A stretch of DNA of 64,000 nt from Brevibacillus brevis NBRC 100599 (GCF_000010165.1 NC_012491.1:468501-532500); one strand, 5' to 3'. Positions 1-9,397 are shown, counted from the stretch's first letter. Translations and numbers: made by a program. Notes: generated by a model not told the origin, from the sequence alone.

Positions 1-957
1 ATGCTGTATTTGAGTGGGACGGCCGATGAGGAAAATGTGAATACGGTACGTCAACGGATTAATGATCTGGAATTAGACACCAGTCTGGATTCCACCATAC
101 TGGCTCAGCATATCGCGGACAATGAGAAATCATTATTTCCTACGCTTCAGCAAACAGAGCGTCCAGACCGTGCTATACACGGTTTGCGACAAGGGCAGAT
201 TGCCATACTCGTGGAGGGGAGCCCATTCGCTCTGCTCGGGCCTACCACCCTGTTGCAATTTTTTCAGTCACCAGATGACTATTACTTGCGTTGGAGTCTT
301 GCTACCTTCAACAGGCTCATGCGCACCTTTGCCATGATTTTGTCCCTAATCCTCACGCCGATCTATGTGGCAGCCCTGACCTATCATTACGAGATGGTTC
401 CAGCTGACCTCTTGCTTTCGCTCGCGCAATCACGCTCTCGGGTACCGTTCCCGCCGTTGTGGGAGGCCCTTTTGATGGAGCTGATTATTGAGCTTTTGCG
501 GGAAGCGGGAGCGAGACTGCCGACCAAGGTCGGTCAGACGATTGGTATTGTGGGCGGTATTGTTATCGGACAAGCTATCGTTCAGGCCGGATTCACGAGC
601 AATATTTTGATTATTATCGTTGCCCTCGGCGCTTTGTCATCCTTTATCGCGCCTAGCTATATGATCGGTTCTACGATCCGGGTGGTTCGTTTTCCGATGA
701 TTTTTCTGGCAGGTGTGCTAGGTGCATTAGGCATTGTGGTCGGATTTAGTTTTTTGGCCAGTCACTTGCTTCGTCAGACCAGCTTGGGGCGTCCGTATAT
801 GTATCCGATTTATCCCGTGCGATTTTCAGATTGGAAGGATGGCTTTATACGGGCTCCCTTATCCTCCCTTTCGGAACGTCTCAAGTTTTTTAACCCAAAA
901 CGAATATCGCGCTTTGACAGGGATAGAGCCAAAGAGAAGAAAGACATTGACGAGTAA
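1..957 (+). CDS. Spore germination receptor A subunit (GerA/GerKA family), 5' end outside window
   Basis: This is the C-terminal part of a GerA-family subunit of a nutrient germinant receptor in the spore inner membrane. The 318 residues visible correspond to the last two thirds of a family that is normally about 480-500 residues long, so the methionine at base 1 is probably internal. Several hydrophobic membrane segments follow residue 105, and the motif REAGARLPTKVGQTIGIVGG (about residues 165-184) is characteristic of the family. The tail is basic and charged, as in other GerA proteins. A B subunit starts 11 bases downstream and a C subunit follows, giving the usual A-B-C operon. The germinant cannot be told from the sequence. 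Confidence 0.93.
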   Translation: MLYLSGTADEENVNTVRQRINDLELDTSLDSTILAQHIADNEKSLFPTLQQTERPDRAIHGLRQGQIAILVEGSPFALLGPTTLLQFFQSPDDYYLRWSLATFNRLMRTFAMILSLILTPIYVAALTYHYEMVPADLLLSLAQSRSRVPFPPLWEALLMELIIELLREAGARLPTKVGQTIGIVGGIVIGQAIVQAGFTSNILIIIVALGALSSFIAPSYMIGSTIRVVRFPMIFLAGVLGALGIVVGFSFLASHLLRQTSLGRPYMYPIYPVRFSDWKDGFIRAPLSSLSERLKFFNPKRISRFDRDRAKEKKDIDE

Positions 958-968
958 GCGAGGCGGCC

Positions 969-2093
969 ATGAAGATCAACATCGATGTAAGTAAGGACAA
1001 TACGATAACGGCATTTCTTGCAGGGGTTCTTGTGCATGGCACGCAGATAGGGATGGGCATTTTGGGCTTCCAACGAATCATTGCCAAGGAGGCGGGGCAT
1101 GATGCTTGGATATCTGTCATACTCGCAGCTTTGTTTACTCATCTTACAGTGATGATCATTAACAAGACCTTGCAAAAATACCCTTCAGCCGATATTTACG
1201 GAATTCAGGAAGATGTGTTTGGAAAGTGGCTGGGAACAGGCATAAGCATCATTTATTTGACCTATTTTTTTGTGTCAGCTGGAGTCATTTTACGTACCTA
1301 CATTGAAGTTGTCCAAACCTGGATGTTTCCGAATTTACCAACGTGGGTTCTGTCAGGGATTATCCTGTTTCTAGCGTTTTACACAGTCGTAGGGGGGATA
1401 AGAGTCGTAGCAGGCTATGCGTTTTTTTCCTTTATGGTCACGATATGGATGATATTTGAGTTATATTTTCCTTTGAAATTTGCCAGGTGGGAATATTTGT
1501 TTCCTGTCATGGACACCAGCTTGGAGAACCTTTTCAATGGAATGATTGCCATGTCTTTGACCAGTGCCGGCTTTGAGATTCTCTACGTTGTCTATCCTTA
1601 TTTACAAAATAAAGAGAGGGTACACAAAAGTGTACAGTTGGCGGTGTTGGTGACGTATCTGATCTATTTGTTTGTCATGATTGTGGCACTGGTCTTTTTT
1701 AGTCAGGGTCAGCTCATGAGAACGATCTGGGCGACACTCAATATGCAAAAGATGGTGTACCTCCCTATTCTGGAAAGGTTTGAACTGGTTGTCATTTCGT
1801 TATGGCTTCTCGTGATCTTGCCGAATATTATGCTGTATTTGTGGGCTTCTGCCCGAGGTCTCAAGCGCTTGTTCGGATTCAATCTACGTCATTCGTTGTA
1901 TTGGATTATACCCGTGATCTATGTAGCCTCCTTGTCGCTGCTTTCCAGACAGCAGATGAGTCGGATGACGACTATTTACTCGCATATAACTCTGTACATT
2001 ATTTACGTGTACCCCTATTTTTTGTACCTGATGGTCTGGCTGAAGAAACGAAAGCAAAGGGTGAAACCAACCAGCAAAGGAGAGAGTGCCTGA
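969..2093 (+). CDS. Spore germination receptor B subunit (GerB/GerKB family permease)
   Basis: A 374-residue polytopic membrane protein with about ten hydrophobic segments, of the GerB family (APC-type permease fold). In known receptors this subunit contributes to germinant recognition or signal transfer in the spore inner membrane. The N-terminus, with a short polar stretch and then GVLVHGTQIGMGILGFQR, is typical. It starts 11 bases after the A subunit. Its stop codon overlaps the start of the C subunit (TGATG at 2091-2095), which indicates translational coupling. Confidence 0.93.
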   Translation: MKINIDVSKDNTITAFLAGVLVHGTQIGMGILGFQRIIAKEAGHDAWISVILAALFTHLTVMIINKTLQKYPSADIYGIQEDVFGKWLGTGISIIYLTYFFVSAGVILRTYIEVVQTWMFPNLPTWVLSGIILFLAFYTVVGGIRVVAGYAFFSFMVTIWMIFELYFPLKFARWEYLFPVMDTSLENLFNGMIAMSLTSAGFEILYVVYPYLQNKERVHKSVQLAVLVTYLIYLFVMIVALVFFSQGQLMRTIWATLNMQKMVYLPILERFELVVISLWLLVILPNIMLYLWASARGLKRLFGFNLRHSLYWIIPVIYVASLSLLSRQQMSRMTTIYSHITLYIIYVYPYFLYLMVWLKKRKQRVKPTSKGESA

Positions 2094-3226
2094 TGCTGCC
2101 TAAGCGTCTTTTGGCGTTGTGGTGTTCATGTATCCTTGTCCTGGCAGGCTGTTCAGATCGGCAAATTTTTGATGAGACAGGACTTGCCACGGCTGTCGGC
2201 TATGATCTGTTAAAGGATGGGGACGTTCGGGGGACAGCAATTATGCCTTCCATTAATCCAGAGGCGAAAGAAAAGATACAGGTTTTTTCAGCCATCGGTG
2301 AAACCAGCAAGGGAATTCGGGATCGGATAAATTTACAATCAGATAAAAGAGTATTGGGTGGGCAAATTCGTGTCGCACTCTACAATGAAAAATTGGCAAA
2401 GCGTGGACTTGGTAGTATCGTTGACACGTTGTATCGGGATTCCTCTATTTCCAGCAGGGTTTATCTTTGCTTATTTGAAGGCGAAACATATGATATGTTA
2501 ACGCATCCCTATTCTGAAGAAGGGAATATCGGAATCTATTTATACCGTATGATTGAGCAAAATATTGAAGGGGAAAAAATTCCGTCTTCCACTATGCATG
2601 AGTTTTTTCGGTCTTATTATGACAAAGGAATAGACCCGATCATGCCGTTCATTGCAAGAAAGGGAAATGAGCTGCAAATCAAGGGGATCGCATTATTTCG
2701 AGGGGAGCGTTATGTAGGGTGGATCACACCCAAGGAAGCCTTTTTAATCAAGCTCATGCATGGAAAATTCCGCATTGGCAGCTACGATACTTCTGTCCCT
2801 GCTCATATTTTTGGCGAGATGCCCAAGAATCGCGGAAGTAAAAAAGACCGTGTGCAGCTTGTCTTTGACACGATTTCCAGCCATTCAAAAATCGAGCTGA
2901 CCCAAGTATCTCCCCCGATCTTTGATATTCACATCCGATTAAATGCGCGGATTTTGGAATTAACCCTCCCGCTGAAGCTAGAGAATGCCAGGTTGATGAA
3001 AATCATGGAACATGCACTGGAAGAAGAGCTTGGAAAAGAACTGCAGAAAGTAGTGCATAAATTGCAGGACCTCAATGTCGATCCCGCTGGTTTCGGGATC
3101 GTGTATCGCTCAAATAGAAGGGGCAAGGCAAATATGACGCAGGCTGAATGGAGAAAGATGTTCAAAGAAGCGACATTTCGCTTCCACATAAAGTCAACCA
3201 TCATCCGCAACGGCGTCATGGATTAA
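2093..3226 (+). CDS. Spore germination receptor C subunit (Ger(x)C lipoprotein)
   Basis: A 377-residue lipoprotein of the Ger(x)C family, the membrane-anchored C subunit of germinant receptors. The chosen ATG overlaps the stop of the B subunit. It is followed by a signal peptide ending in the lipobox LAGC (cysteine near residue 20) and then the family's early motif TGLATAVGYDLL. The open frame extends upstream into the B gene, but that stretch has no ribosome site and would remove the signal peptide from the N-terminus. No clear terminator separates it from the next transcription unit, which has its own promoter at 3250. Confidence 0.93.
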   Translation: MLPKRLLALWCSCILVLAGCSDRQIFDETGLATAVGYDLLKDGDVRGTAIMPSINPEAKEKIQVFSAIGETSKGIRDRINLQSDKRVLGGQIRVALYNEKLAKRGLGSIVDTLYRDSSISSRVYLCLFEGETYDMLTHPYSEEGNIGIYLYRMIEQNIEGEKIPSSTMHEFFRSYYDKGIDPIMPFIARKGNELQIKGIALFRGERYVGWITPKEAFLIKLMHGKFRIGSYDTSVPAHIFGEMPKNRGSKKDRVQLVFDTISSHSKIELTQVSPPIFDIHIRLNARILELTLPLKLENARLMKIMEHALEEELGKELQKVVHKLQDLNVDPAGFGIVYRSNRRGKANMTQAEWRKMFKEATFRFHIKSTIIRNGVMD

Positions 3227-3249
3227 AAAACTTTTTCCTGCTATTACTA

Positions 3250-3279
3250 TTGACGTGATATTTTCAAAAAGGATATAAT
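3250..3279 (+). promoter_or_regulatory. Vegetative promoter of the SAM riboswitch-metNIQ unit
   Basis: TTGACG at 3250-3255 and TATAAT at 3274-3279 with an 18-base spacer form a good sigma-A-type promoter. Transcription would enter the S-box leader that begins about 55 bases further on. Confidence 0.7.
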
Positions 3280-3334
3280 CCGTTTTGTATCATCAAGAAA
3301 TAGAAAAAACGAACATAATATACGTAGATATCTT

Positions 3335-3450
3335 TCTTATCAAGAGAGGCGGAGGGACAGGCCCTATGAAGCCCGGCAGCCGGTTCATTTTCGAATGAAC
3401 GTCGCGGTGCCAATTCCTACAGGATTTTTGGATCTTGTACAGATGAGAAG
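3335..3450 (+). ncRNA. SAM-I (S-box) riboswitch
   Basis: The classical S-box conserved blocks appear in order: CTTATCAAGAGAGGCGGAGG (start of P1 and the P2 region), GGCCCTATGAAGCCCGGCAGC, CGGTGCCAATTCC, and the closing ACAGATGAGAAG at 3439-3450. In known S-box leaders, S-adenosylmethionine binding favours a downstream terminator and shuts off methionine uptake or synthesis genes. The leader lies directly ahead of metNIQ, which fits. Confidence 0.96.
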
Positions 3451-3481
3451 GGTGGATGCGAACGTATACATTGCGTTGCAG

Positions 3482-3515
3482 CCCCTTTTTCGTTTGTGAA
3501 AAAGGGGTTTTTATA
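3482..3515 (+). terminator. Riboswitch-controlled intrinsic terminator
   Basis: CCCCTTTTT at 3482-3490 pairs with AAAAAGGGG at 3499-3507, followed by a T-rich run. This is the expression platform of the S-box leader. The preceding bases can presumably pair alternatively as an antiterminator (inferred). Confidence 0.88.
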
Positions 3516-3549
3516 TTTTTATCAAGATTATGGTCGGGAGGTGGATGCG

Positions 3550-4563
3550 TTGATCCAACTGCGTCATTTGCATAAAAGCTATCAAGTACAAGGTAAAACC
3601 ATCCCAGCGTTAACGGGGATCGACCTTTCCATAGAGCAAGGCGAAATATACGGGATTATCGGACACTCTGGTGCAGGGAAAAGTACGTTGATCCGGTGCA
3701 TCAATTTGCTAGAGCGCCCAACTTCGGGGGAAGTTATTGTGGACGGCGTCGATTTGACGAAGCTGGATGAAGGGAAGCTGCAAGAAAAGCGCCGCGCAAT
3801 CGGCATGATTTTTCAGCATTTCAACTTGCTGTCTTCTTCGACGGTCGGCGAAAATGTTGCTTTTCCGCTCAAGCTGGCAAAGCGTTCGAAGGCAGAGATT
3901 GATAAGAAAGTAAACGAGCTGCTGAAGCTGGTTGGCTTGGAGGCACATAAGGACAAATATCCGTCTCAGCTGTCTGGCGGACAGAAGCAGCGTGTCGGGA
4001 TCGCCCGTGCGCTCGCGAATGATCCAAAAGTGCTGCTCTGCGACGAAGCGACATCAGCTCTCGATCCGCAGACGACGAACTCCATTCTGGCACTGCTCTT
4101 GGACATCAACCGCAAGCTGGGCTTGACCATTGTGTTGATTACCCACGAGATGCACGTCATTCGCTCCATTTGTGATCGTGTCGGCGTGATTGATGGAGGA
4201 AAGATCGTCGAATCGGGTAACGTACTAGATGTATTCCTTCGTCCAAAGCATCCAACGACACAAGAATTCGTGGAGCAAGTAGCCGATTCTACAGAGCTGC
4301 GCGAAGCGGTCGAGCACGAAAAGGCTTCGGGGAACCGCACGATTGCTCGTGTCACCTTCCTCGGAGAAAAAACGTACCAGCCAATCCTTTTCCAAACGAT
4401 GCAAGAGACAGGTACGGTGTTTAGTATTTTGCAGGGAACGATTTCTCGCATGAAAGATACGCCGTATGGTCAGTTAGTGATCGAGCTGGAAGGCGATGTC
4501 GCACAGAATCAAAAGACCATCGAGACGCTGCGCCAACGTGGCTTGGAAGTAGAGGTGATATAA
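3550..4563 (+). CDS. metN: Methionine ABC transporter ATP-binding protein MetN
   Basis: A 337-residue ATPase of the D/L-methionine importer. Walker A is GHSGAGKST, the signature is LSGGQKQR, and Walker B is VLLCDEATSALD. A C-terminal NIL/ACT-like regulatory domain occupies roughly the last 80 residues. The TTG at 3550 is chosen because GGGAGGTGG ends six bases upstream and the protein then begins MIQLRHLHKSYQV, like other MetN proteins. A start at the ATG at 3496 would lie inside the terminator hairpin. The stop is immediately followed by metI. Regulation is by the SAM riboswitch. Confidence 0.95.
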   Translation: MIQLRHLHKSYQVQGKTIPALTGIDLSIEQGEIYGIIGHSGAGKSTLIRCINLLERPTSGEVIVDGVDLTKLDEGKLQEKRRAIGMIFQHFNLLSSSTVGENVAFPLKLAKRSKAEIDKKVNELLKLVGLEAHKDKYPSQLSGGQKQRVGIARALANDPKVLLCDEATSALDPQTTNSILALLLDINRKLGLTIVLITHEMHVIRSICDRVGVIDGGKIVESGNVLDVFLRPKHPTTQEFVEQVADSTELREAVEHEKASGNRTIARVTFLGEKTYQPILFQTMQETGTVFSILQGTISRMKDTPYGQLVIELEGDVAQNQKTIETLRQRGLEVEVI

Positions 4564-5229
4564 ATGGACTGGACATTCGAAAATGTGGATTGGGCTGAAA
4601 TCGGCGAAGGTACGATGGACACGCTCACGATGCTTGGCTTCTCCACTCTGTTTACCGTCCTGATTGGTTTGCCGTTGGGCATCATTTTGTTTTTGACTTC
4701 TCGCGGACAGCTTTTGCAAAACCGCACTTTTTATACCATTGCATCATTCGTTGTCAACGTATTGCGCTCGGTACCATTTATCATTCTGATGATCTTGCTG
4801 ATTCCAGTGACGAAAATGATCGTAGGGACTTCACTCGGCGTACTAGGTGCCATTCCGCCGCTCGTATTTGGTGCCGCTCCGTTTTTCGCACGTTTGGTGG
4901 AAACCTCTCTGCGTGAGATTGATAAGGGCGTGATTGAGGCCGCACAATCTATGGGTGCATCCAATTGGCAGATCGTCTGGAATGTCCTTTTGCCAGAGTC
5001 TAGATCCGGTTTGATCGCGGGTATTACGATCACGACGGTAACACTGGTCTCCTACACAGCAATGTCTGGGGTAATTGGCGGTGGTGGTTTGGGTGACTTG
5101 GCGATCCGATACGGTTATCAGCGTTTCCAAACCGATGTTATGGTTGTGACTGTTGTTATTTTGCTGGTGATGGTACAGATCTTACAGTCGCTGGGGGACC
5201 GTCTGGTTCTGAAATTCAGCCGTAAATAG
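4564..5229 (+). CDS. metI: Methionine ABC transporter permease MetI
   Basis: A 221-residue inner-membrane permease with five predicted membrane helices. The ATPase-docking EAA-type loop is visible around EAAQSMGASNWQIVWNVLLP (about residues 126-145). Its ATG abuts the TAA of metN without a gap, so the two are translated together. With MetN and MetQ it forms the complete MetNIQ methionine importer. Confidence 0.95.
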   Translation: MDWTFENVDWAEIGEGTMDTLTMLGFSTLFTVLIGLPLGIILFLTSRGQLLQNRTFYTIASFVVNVLRSVPFIILMILLIPVTKMIVGTSLGVLGAIPPLVFGAAPFFARLVETSLREIDKGVIEAAQSMGASNWQIVWNVLLPESRSGLIAGITITTVTLVSYTAMSGVIGGGGLGDLAIRYGYQRFQTDVMVVTVVILLVMVQILQSLGDRLVLKFSRK

Positions 5230-5289
5230 GATCTTTCCATATAGATTGTCAAAAAATAAAACGAAATACATGCAAGGGGGAAATCATTC

Positions 5290-6129
5290 ATGAAAAAGCT
5301 AGTCGTATCTGTACTTTCTACTGTATTGGCATTTTCTTTGGCAGCTTGCGGAGGCAAAACCGAAACAGCACCTGCTCCAGCTGAAGGCGGCGCACAAGGC
5401 GGAAAACAGGAAGTAACATTGAAGGTAGGCGCTTCTCCCGTTCCACATGCAGCAATCTTGAAGTTCATTCAACCAAAACTGAAAGAACAAGGCGTGAACT
5501 TGGTAGTCCAAGAGTTCACTGATTATGTACAACCTAACGTTCAAGTGAACGAGAAACAACTCGACGCAAACTTCTTCCAGCACAAGCCTTACCTGGAAGA
5601 CTTCAATAAAGGACAAAACATGAACCTGGTGCCAGTAGTGGCTGTACACATCGAGCCATTCGGCGCTTACAGCAAAAAAATTAAATCTGTAGATGAATTA
5701 GTTGATGGCGCAACAATCGCGCTGCCAAACGACCCGACAAACAGCGGTCGCGCACTCGCACTCTTGGAGAAAAACGGCTTGATCAAGCTGAAAGAAGGCG
5801 CTGGCATCAGCGGTACAGTGAAAGATGTTGTTGAGAACAAGAAAAACCTGAAATTCAAAGAAGTAGAAGCAGCAATGCTGCCACGCGTTCTGGAAGAAGT
5901 AGATTTGGCGCTGATCAACACGAACTACGCGCTGGAAGCAAAGCTTGTTCCCACCAAAGACGCTCTGTTTATTGAAGATAAAGATACGCCATACGCAAAC
6001 TTCTTGGTAGCTCGTCCTGACAACAAGGATTCCGAAGCCATTCAAAAGCTGGCAAAAGAACTGAACTCACCTGAAGTGAAAAAGTTCATTGAAGATGAAT
6101 ACAAAGGCGCGATTATTCCAGCGTTCTAA
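5290..6129 (+). CDS. metQ: Methionine-binding lipoprotein MetQ
   Basis: A 279-residue NlpA/MetQ-family substrate-binding lipoprotein. It has a signal peptide with the lipobox LAAC (cysteine at residue 20) and a low-complexity Ala/Glu/Gly linker. The binding domain contains the family motif ASPVPHAAIL (from about residue 49) and ANFFQHKPYL. It lies 60 bases after metI with the ribosome site AAGGGGG, and a strong terminator at 6154-6190 closes the operon. Confidence 0.95.
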   Translation: MKKLVVSVLSTVLAFSLAACGGKTETAPAPAEGGAQGGKQEVTLKVGASPVPHAAILKFIQPKLKEQGVNLVVQEFTDYVQPNVQVNEKQLDANFFQHKPYLEDFNKGQNMNLVPVVAVHIEPFGAYSKKIKSVDELVDGATIALPNDPTNSGRALALLEKNGLIKLKEGAGISGTVKDVVENKKNLKFKEVEAAMLPRVLEEVDLALINTNYALEAKLVPTKDALFIEDKDTPYANFLVARPDNKDSEAIQKLAKELNSPEVKKFIEDEYKGAIIPAF

Positions 6130-6153
6130 TCTAGAAAAAATTGATCGATCAAC

Positions 6154-6190
6154 AAAAGCCCAACTGGCCGAAAAGCTGGTTGGGTTTTAC
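6154..6190 (+). terminator. Terminator of metNIQ
   Basis: CCCAACTGGC and GCTGGTTGGG form a 10-bp stem (two wobble pairs) around a six-base loop, followed by TTTTACTTTTG. It lies 25 bases after the metQ stop. Confidence 0.85.
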
Positions 6191-6209
6191 TTTTGTTTAT
6201 AATATAGTG

Positions 6210-6224
6210 AATTTTCATAAAATT
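6210..6224 (+). promoter_or_regulatory. CodY-box-like operator ahead of the first OppA paralog
   Basis: AATTTTCATAAAATT matches the low-G+C Gram-positive CodY consensus AATTTTCWGAAAATT at 14 of 15 positions. It sits just downstream of a TATAAT at 6199-6204, where a bound repressor would block transcription of the peptide-binding protein gene at 6318. CodY control of oligopeptide uptake genes is well established in Bacilli. Binding here is inferred from sequence only. Confidence 0.6.
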
Positions 6225-6317
6225 AAATGAAATCTATACTAACCCCGTTTTCAACCCAATTCCGGTCGCGTATATTGTGTTTGGAATGGAAAAATACAGA
6301 TAAGGGGGAATATTCTG

Positions 6318-7964
6318 ATGAAACAAAATCTCAAGTTGTTTCTTGGTGCGATGCTGGTCGCTGGAAGCGTGTTAGCTGGATGCTCCACGAGTACGCCATC
6401 GACGACAACCCCTCCAGCAGAGGGAAATGCAGCATCCGCTGAAAAGCCTGCAAATGCAAAGTCGCAGGTATTTCGGGCGAACATTGTGAGTGAGCCATCG
6501 ACTGCGGACCCTGGTCTTGCGAAGGATGCTACTTCGGGAGCGATCATTCGTGCTACTTTTGATGGCTTGACGCGCTTCGATGCAAACGCAAAGCCAGTGA
6601 ATTCAGTAGCATCCGATGTGAAGCTTTCAGATGACAAACTGGTGTATACGTTTACGCTCCGCGACTCCAAGTGGAGCAATGGAGACCCGGTAACTGCCCA
6701 TGACTTCGTATATGCATGGAAGCGTGCACTCGGCAAGACCTTTGGTGCCGAGTATGCCTATCAGCTGTACTACATCAAAAATGCGAAGCCGATTCACGAA
6801 GGCAAGGCGAACCCCGACGAACTCGGTGCGAGGGCAATCGATGACAAAACACTGGAAGTCACGCTGGAGAATCCAACGCCTTACTTTCTGGAGCTGACGG
6901 CTTTCTACACGTACTACCCAGTTAACCAAAAAGTAGTGGAGGCTAATCCAAAATGGGCAAACGAAGCGGCCACGCACGTAAGCAACGGTCCATTTAAGAT
7001 GACAGCGTGGGAGCACAAGAGCAAAATCGTGCTTGAAAAGAATGAGCACTACTGGGATAAAGACGTAGTAAAGCTCGATCGCATTGAGTTTGCGATGATC
7101 GAGGATGATAATACAGCGCTGTCCATGTTCGAGAACGGTGAGCTGGATTGGGCAGGCCAGCCACTCGGTGGACTTCCCACCGATGCGATTCCGACACTAA
7201 AAGAGGCGGGAAAACTCGTTGTTCATCCGAAAGCGACGATGTACTGGTACAAGATGAATACGACAAAAGGGCCGCTCAGCAATGTGAAAATTCGTAAAGC
7301 ATTGGCATACTCGGTAGATCGTCAAACTATCGTAGATAACATTACACAAGTCGGACAGGTGCCAACGATGGGGATGTTGCCGCAATCCATGATTATCAAA
7401 AAAGACGGATACTTCAAGGATAATGATGTAGAAACAGCGAAAAAGCTGCTGGAAGAAGGCATGAAAGAGCTCAACGTGACAACGCTGCCGCCGATCACCT
7501 TGTCTTACAATCCAAGCGACAGACATAAGAAAATTGCCGAAGCGATTCAGGACCAATGGAAACAAAAGCTGGGCATTGATATAAAGATCATGGTAAAGGA
7601 AGCTGCCGTTCATTTGCAGGATATGCATGAACTTAATTACGAGATGGGCCGTATCGGTTGGAATGCAGACTTTAATGATCCGATGAACTACCTGGAAATG
7701 TTCCGAGATGGCAAAACAGGCAACAACGACACGGGCTGGGAAGATCCGCGCTATCAAGAGCTGCTGAAACAGTCATCGGTAGAAACTGATCCAGAGAAAC
7801 GCAAGCAGCTGTTTGCAGAGGCTGAGCAAATCTTTATGGATGCCATGCCGTTGATTCCGCTGTTCACGGATGTGGATGTGTGGGTGCAAAGTGACAAGGT
7901 AAAAGGCGTTCAAGTAGATGGGCTCGGATTTATCGACCTCAAGTGGGCAGAAATGACGGAGTAA
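6318..7964 (+). CDS. Oligopeptide ABC transporter substrate-binding lipoprotein (OppA family), paralog 1
   Basis: A 548-residue extracytoplasmic binding protein of the SBP_bac_5 family. The signal peptide ends in the lipobox LAGC (cysteine about residue 22), followed by a Ser/Thr/Pro-rich linker. The conserved core FTLRDSKWSNGDPVTAHDF and the C-terminal block PLIPLFTDVDVW are OppA-like. AAGGGGG lies before the ATG. It is the most divergent of the four paralogs in this region. No oppBCDF permease or ATPase genes are near, so it must work with a transporter encoded elsewhere or act as a peptide receptor. A CodY-like site lies in its leader. Confidence 0.92.
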   Translation: MKQNLKLFLGAMLVAGSVLAGCSTSTPSTTTPPAEGNAASAEKPANAKSQVFRANIVSEPSTADPGLAKDATSGAIIRATFDGLTRFDANAKPVNSVASDVKLSDDKLVYTFTLRDSKWSNGDPVTAHDFVYAWKRALGKTFGAEYAYQLYYIKNAKPIHEGKANPDELGARAIDDKTLEVTLENPTPYFLELTAFYTYYPVNQKVVEANPKWANEAATHVSNGPFKMTAWEHKSKIVLEKNEHYWDKDVVKLDRIEFAMIEDDNTALSMFENGELDWAGQPLGGLPTDAIPTLKEAGKLVVHPKATMYWYKMNTTKGPLSNVKIRKALAYSVDRQTIVDNITQVGQVPTMGMLPQSMIIKKDGYFKDNDVETAKKLLEEGMKELNVTTLPPITLSYNPSDRHKKIAEAIQDQWKQKLGIDIKIMVKEAAVHLQDMHELNYEMGRIGWNADFNDPMNYLEMFRDGKTGNNDTGWEDPRYQELLKQSSVETDPEKRKQLFAEAEQIFMDAMPLIPLFTDVDVWVQSDKVKGVQVDGLGFIDLKWAEMTE

Positions 7965-7976
7965 CGAATAGAAAAA

Positions 7977-8016
7977 AATCCCGAGGCCAACGAAATTGCT
8001 GGTCTCGGGATTCTTT
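7977..8016. terminator. Bidirectional terminator between oppA paralog 1 and the SRPBCC gene
   Basis: AATCCCGAGGCCA at 7977-7989 pairs with TGGTCTCGGGATT at 8000-8012, with A and T runs on both sides. It serves the two convergent genes. Confidence 0.88.
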
Positions 8017-8020
8017 TGTA

Positions 8021-8470
8021 TTAGAATCCAAAATCAAGTGTCTTGCCTGTCTCCGCATACGTCTTGATCGACGAGAGCATCATCGGCCAATTGTTGCTGG
8101 CACTTGCGTGGGAGGGATGATTTTCTGTCCATTGATCCTGAATCAGCGTCAGCTTGGTGCAGCCGCCAACCGGTTCTAAGGTAATGGTGACACGAGACTG
8201 CAATTCCGCATGATTCTCGTAATAGGCAGGGCCAGGATGTTCAGTGAAACTGAAAATGTGATGAGGTTCGAACTGCAAAATTTTCCCGTAAACATGCACC
8301 GTGTCGTCACCAGCTTTTCCCGGCCCAACATAAGCCATCTCATCGCCTACTTGAAAAGTTGAGCGAATCGTACAGCCAAAGAAAGTGCTCTTTACGCCTT
8401 CATCGGAAGTAAGGGCATGCCAGACCTGCTCTGGCGTAGCACCAATGTAGAAATCGAAGCGAAGATCCAT
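8021..8470 (-). CDS. SRPBCC (AHSA1/START-like) domain protein
   Basis: A 149-residue soluble protein of the SRPBCC superfamily, AHSA1-like branch. It begins with the usual ATPEQVWHALTS motif after the first strand and ends with a long C-terminal helix (WPMMLSSIKTYAETG). These proteins form a hydrophobic ligand cavity; the ligand here cannot be named. GAGGGGG lies eight bases before the ATG. It is transcribed divergently from the AraC-type regulator at 8586, and in related genomes such pairs can be functionally linked, but that is inference. Confidence 0.85.
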   Translation of the reverse strand: MDLRFDFYIGATPEQVWHALTSDEGVKSTFFGCTIRSTFQVGDEMAYVGPGKAGDDTVHVYGKILQFEPHHIFSFTEHPGPAYYENHAELQSRVTITLEPVGGCTKLTLIQDQWTENHPSHASASNNWPMMLSSIKTYAETGKTLDFGF

Positions 8471-8585
8471 CGTTTTACCCCCTCATTTTTTCATTTGGGA
8501 ATTGTAATCAAGTCTCCCAACTACTACTCTTACTATAAGAAGAAATCGGTAGTGTGTATTGTAAAAACACGACAGGAGGCGCACC

Positions 8586-9389
8586 TTGGAAAATCAGACT
8601 GCTAAGCTCCCAAAGGGTGTACTGCATGCCTTAATTGGACAGAAGAAATTTTCGCTGGCCAGATACGAGCCATCTGCTGGAATCAGCTACTTCGTGCAGC
8701 ATTACTGGGTCGTCCGGTGGGATTTGCGTACGGAACAACCTCACTTGCAAACCGTACTGGCTCATCCCAATGTGAATCTGGTGTTTGAAAAAGGAGCAAG
8801 TGGTATTTTTGGTGTAGCCCGCACGACTTCCTCGCATCTTTTAAAGGGACAAGGTCAGGTGTTCGGAGTAAAATTCAGGCCCGGAGGTTTTTATCCGTTT
8901 CTGAATGCCCCGATATCAAAGCTGAGCGGCACTTCTACCAGTCTGGAAGCCGTGTTTGGTGTTGCCACTGACCAGCTTGAGAAAGAAGTGCTAAGCCTGC
9001 CAAATGATGAGCAAATGATGAAAAGAGTAGAAGCCTTTCTATTCGAACATTTGCCGAAGCCTGACCCGAATGTTGCGCGCATTAGTGAAATCGTCAGGAT
9101 GATCCAGGCAGATCGATCCGTACTCAAGGTAGAGGATGCCGTACAGTTGACCGGTATGAACATGAGGACCATGCAGCGCTTGTTTGACCGTTATGTAGGG
9201 GTTAGCCCGAAGTCGGTCATCCAACGATACAGATTGCATGAAGCAGCGGAGCAGATTGACCAAGGAACGGTCCGGGATTGGCTGGACCTGTCTACCTCTC
9301 TAGGCTACTACGATCACTCTCACTTCATTCGAGATTTTCGAGCAATTGTCGGTGTAGCGCCGAACGAGTATCGACAAGCCCAAATTTAA
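8586..9389 (+). CDS. AraC-family transcriptional regulator with N-terminal DUF6597-like domain
   Basis: A 267-residue regulator. Residues 1-160 form an AraC-associated sensor domain of the DUF6597 type (motif ISYFVQHYWVVRWD, and VFGVKFRPGGFYPF). Residues 165-265 carry two helix-turn-helix motifs, the second including SLGYYDHSHFIRDFRAIVG. The TTG start is preceded by AGGAGGC five bases upstream. It is divergent from the SRPBCC gene at 8470 and may control it. A terminator follows at 9398. Confidence 0.88.
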   Translation: MENQTAKLPKGVLHALIGQKKFSLARYEPSAGISYFVQHYWVVRWDLRTEQPHLQTVLAHPNVNLVFEKGASGIFGVARTTSSHLLKGQGQVFGVKFRPGGFYPFLNAPISKLSGTSTSLEAVFGVATDQLEKEVLSLPNDEQMMKRVEAFLFEHLPKPDPNVARISEIVRMIQADRSVLKVEDAVQLTGMNMRTMQRLFDRYVGVSPKSVIQRYRLHEAAEQIDQGTVRDWLDLSTSLGYYDHSHFIRDFRAIVGVAPNEYRQAQI

Positions 9390-9397
9390 TCATAGTG

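Noticed and set aside
3496..3549. Upstream ATG as start of MetN
   Set aside because: It lies inside the riboswitch terminator hairpin and would not be translated separately; the TTG at 3550 has a good ribosome site and family-typical N-terminus.
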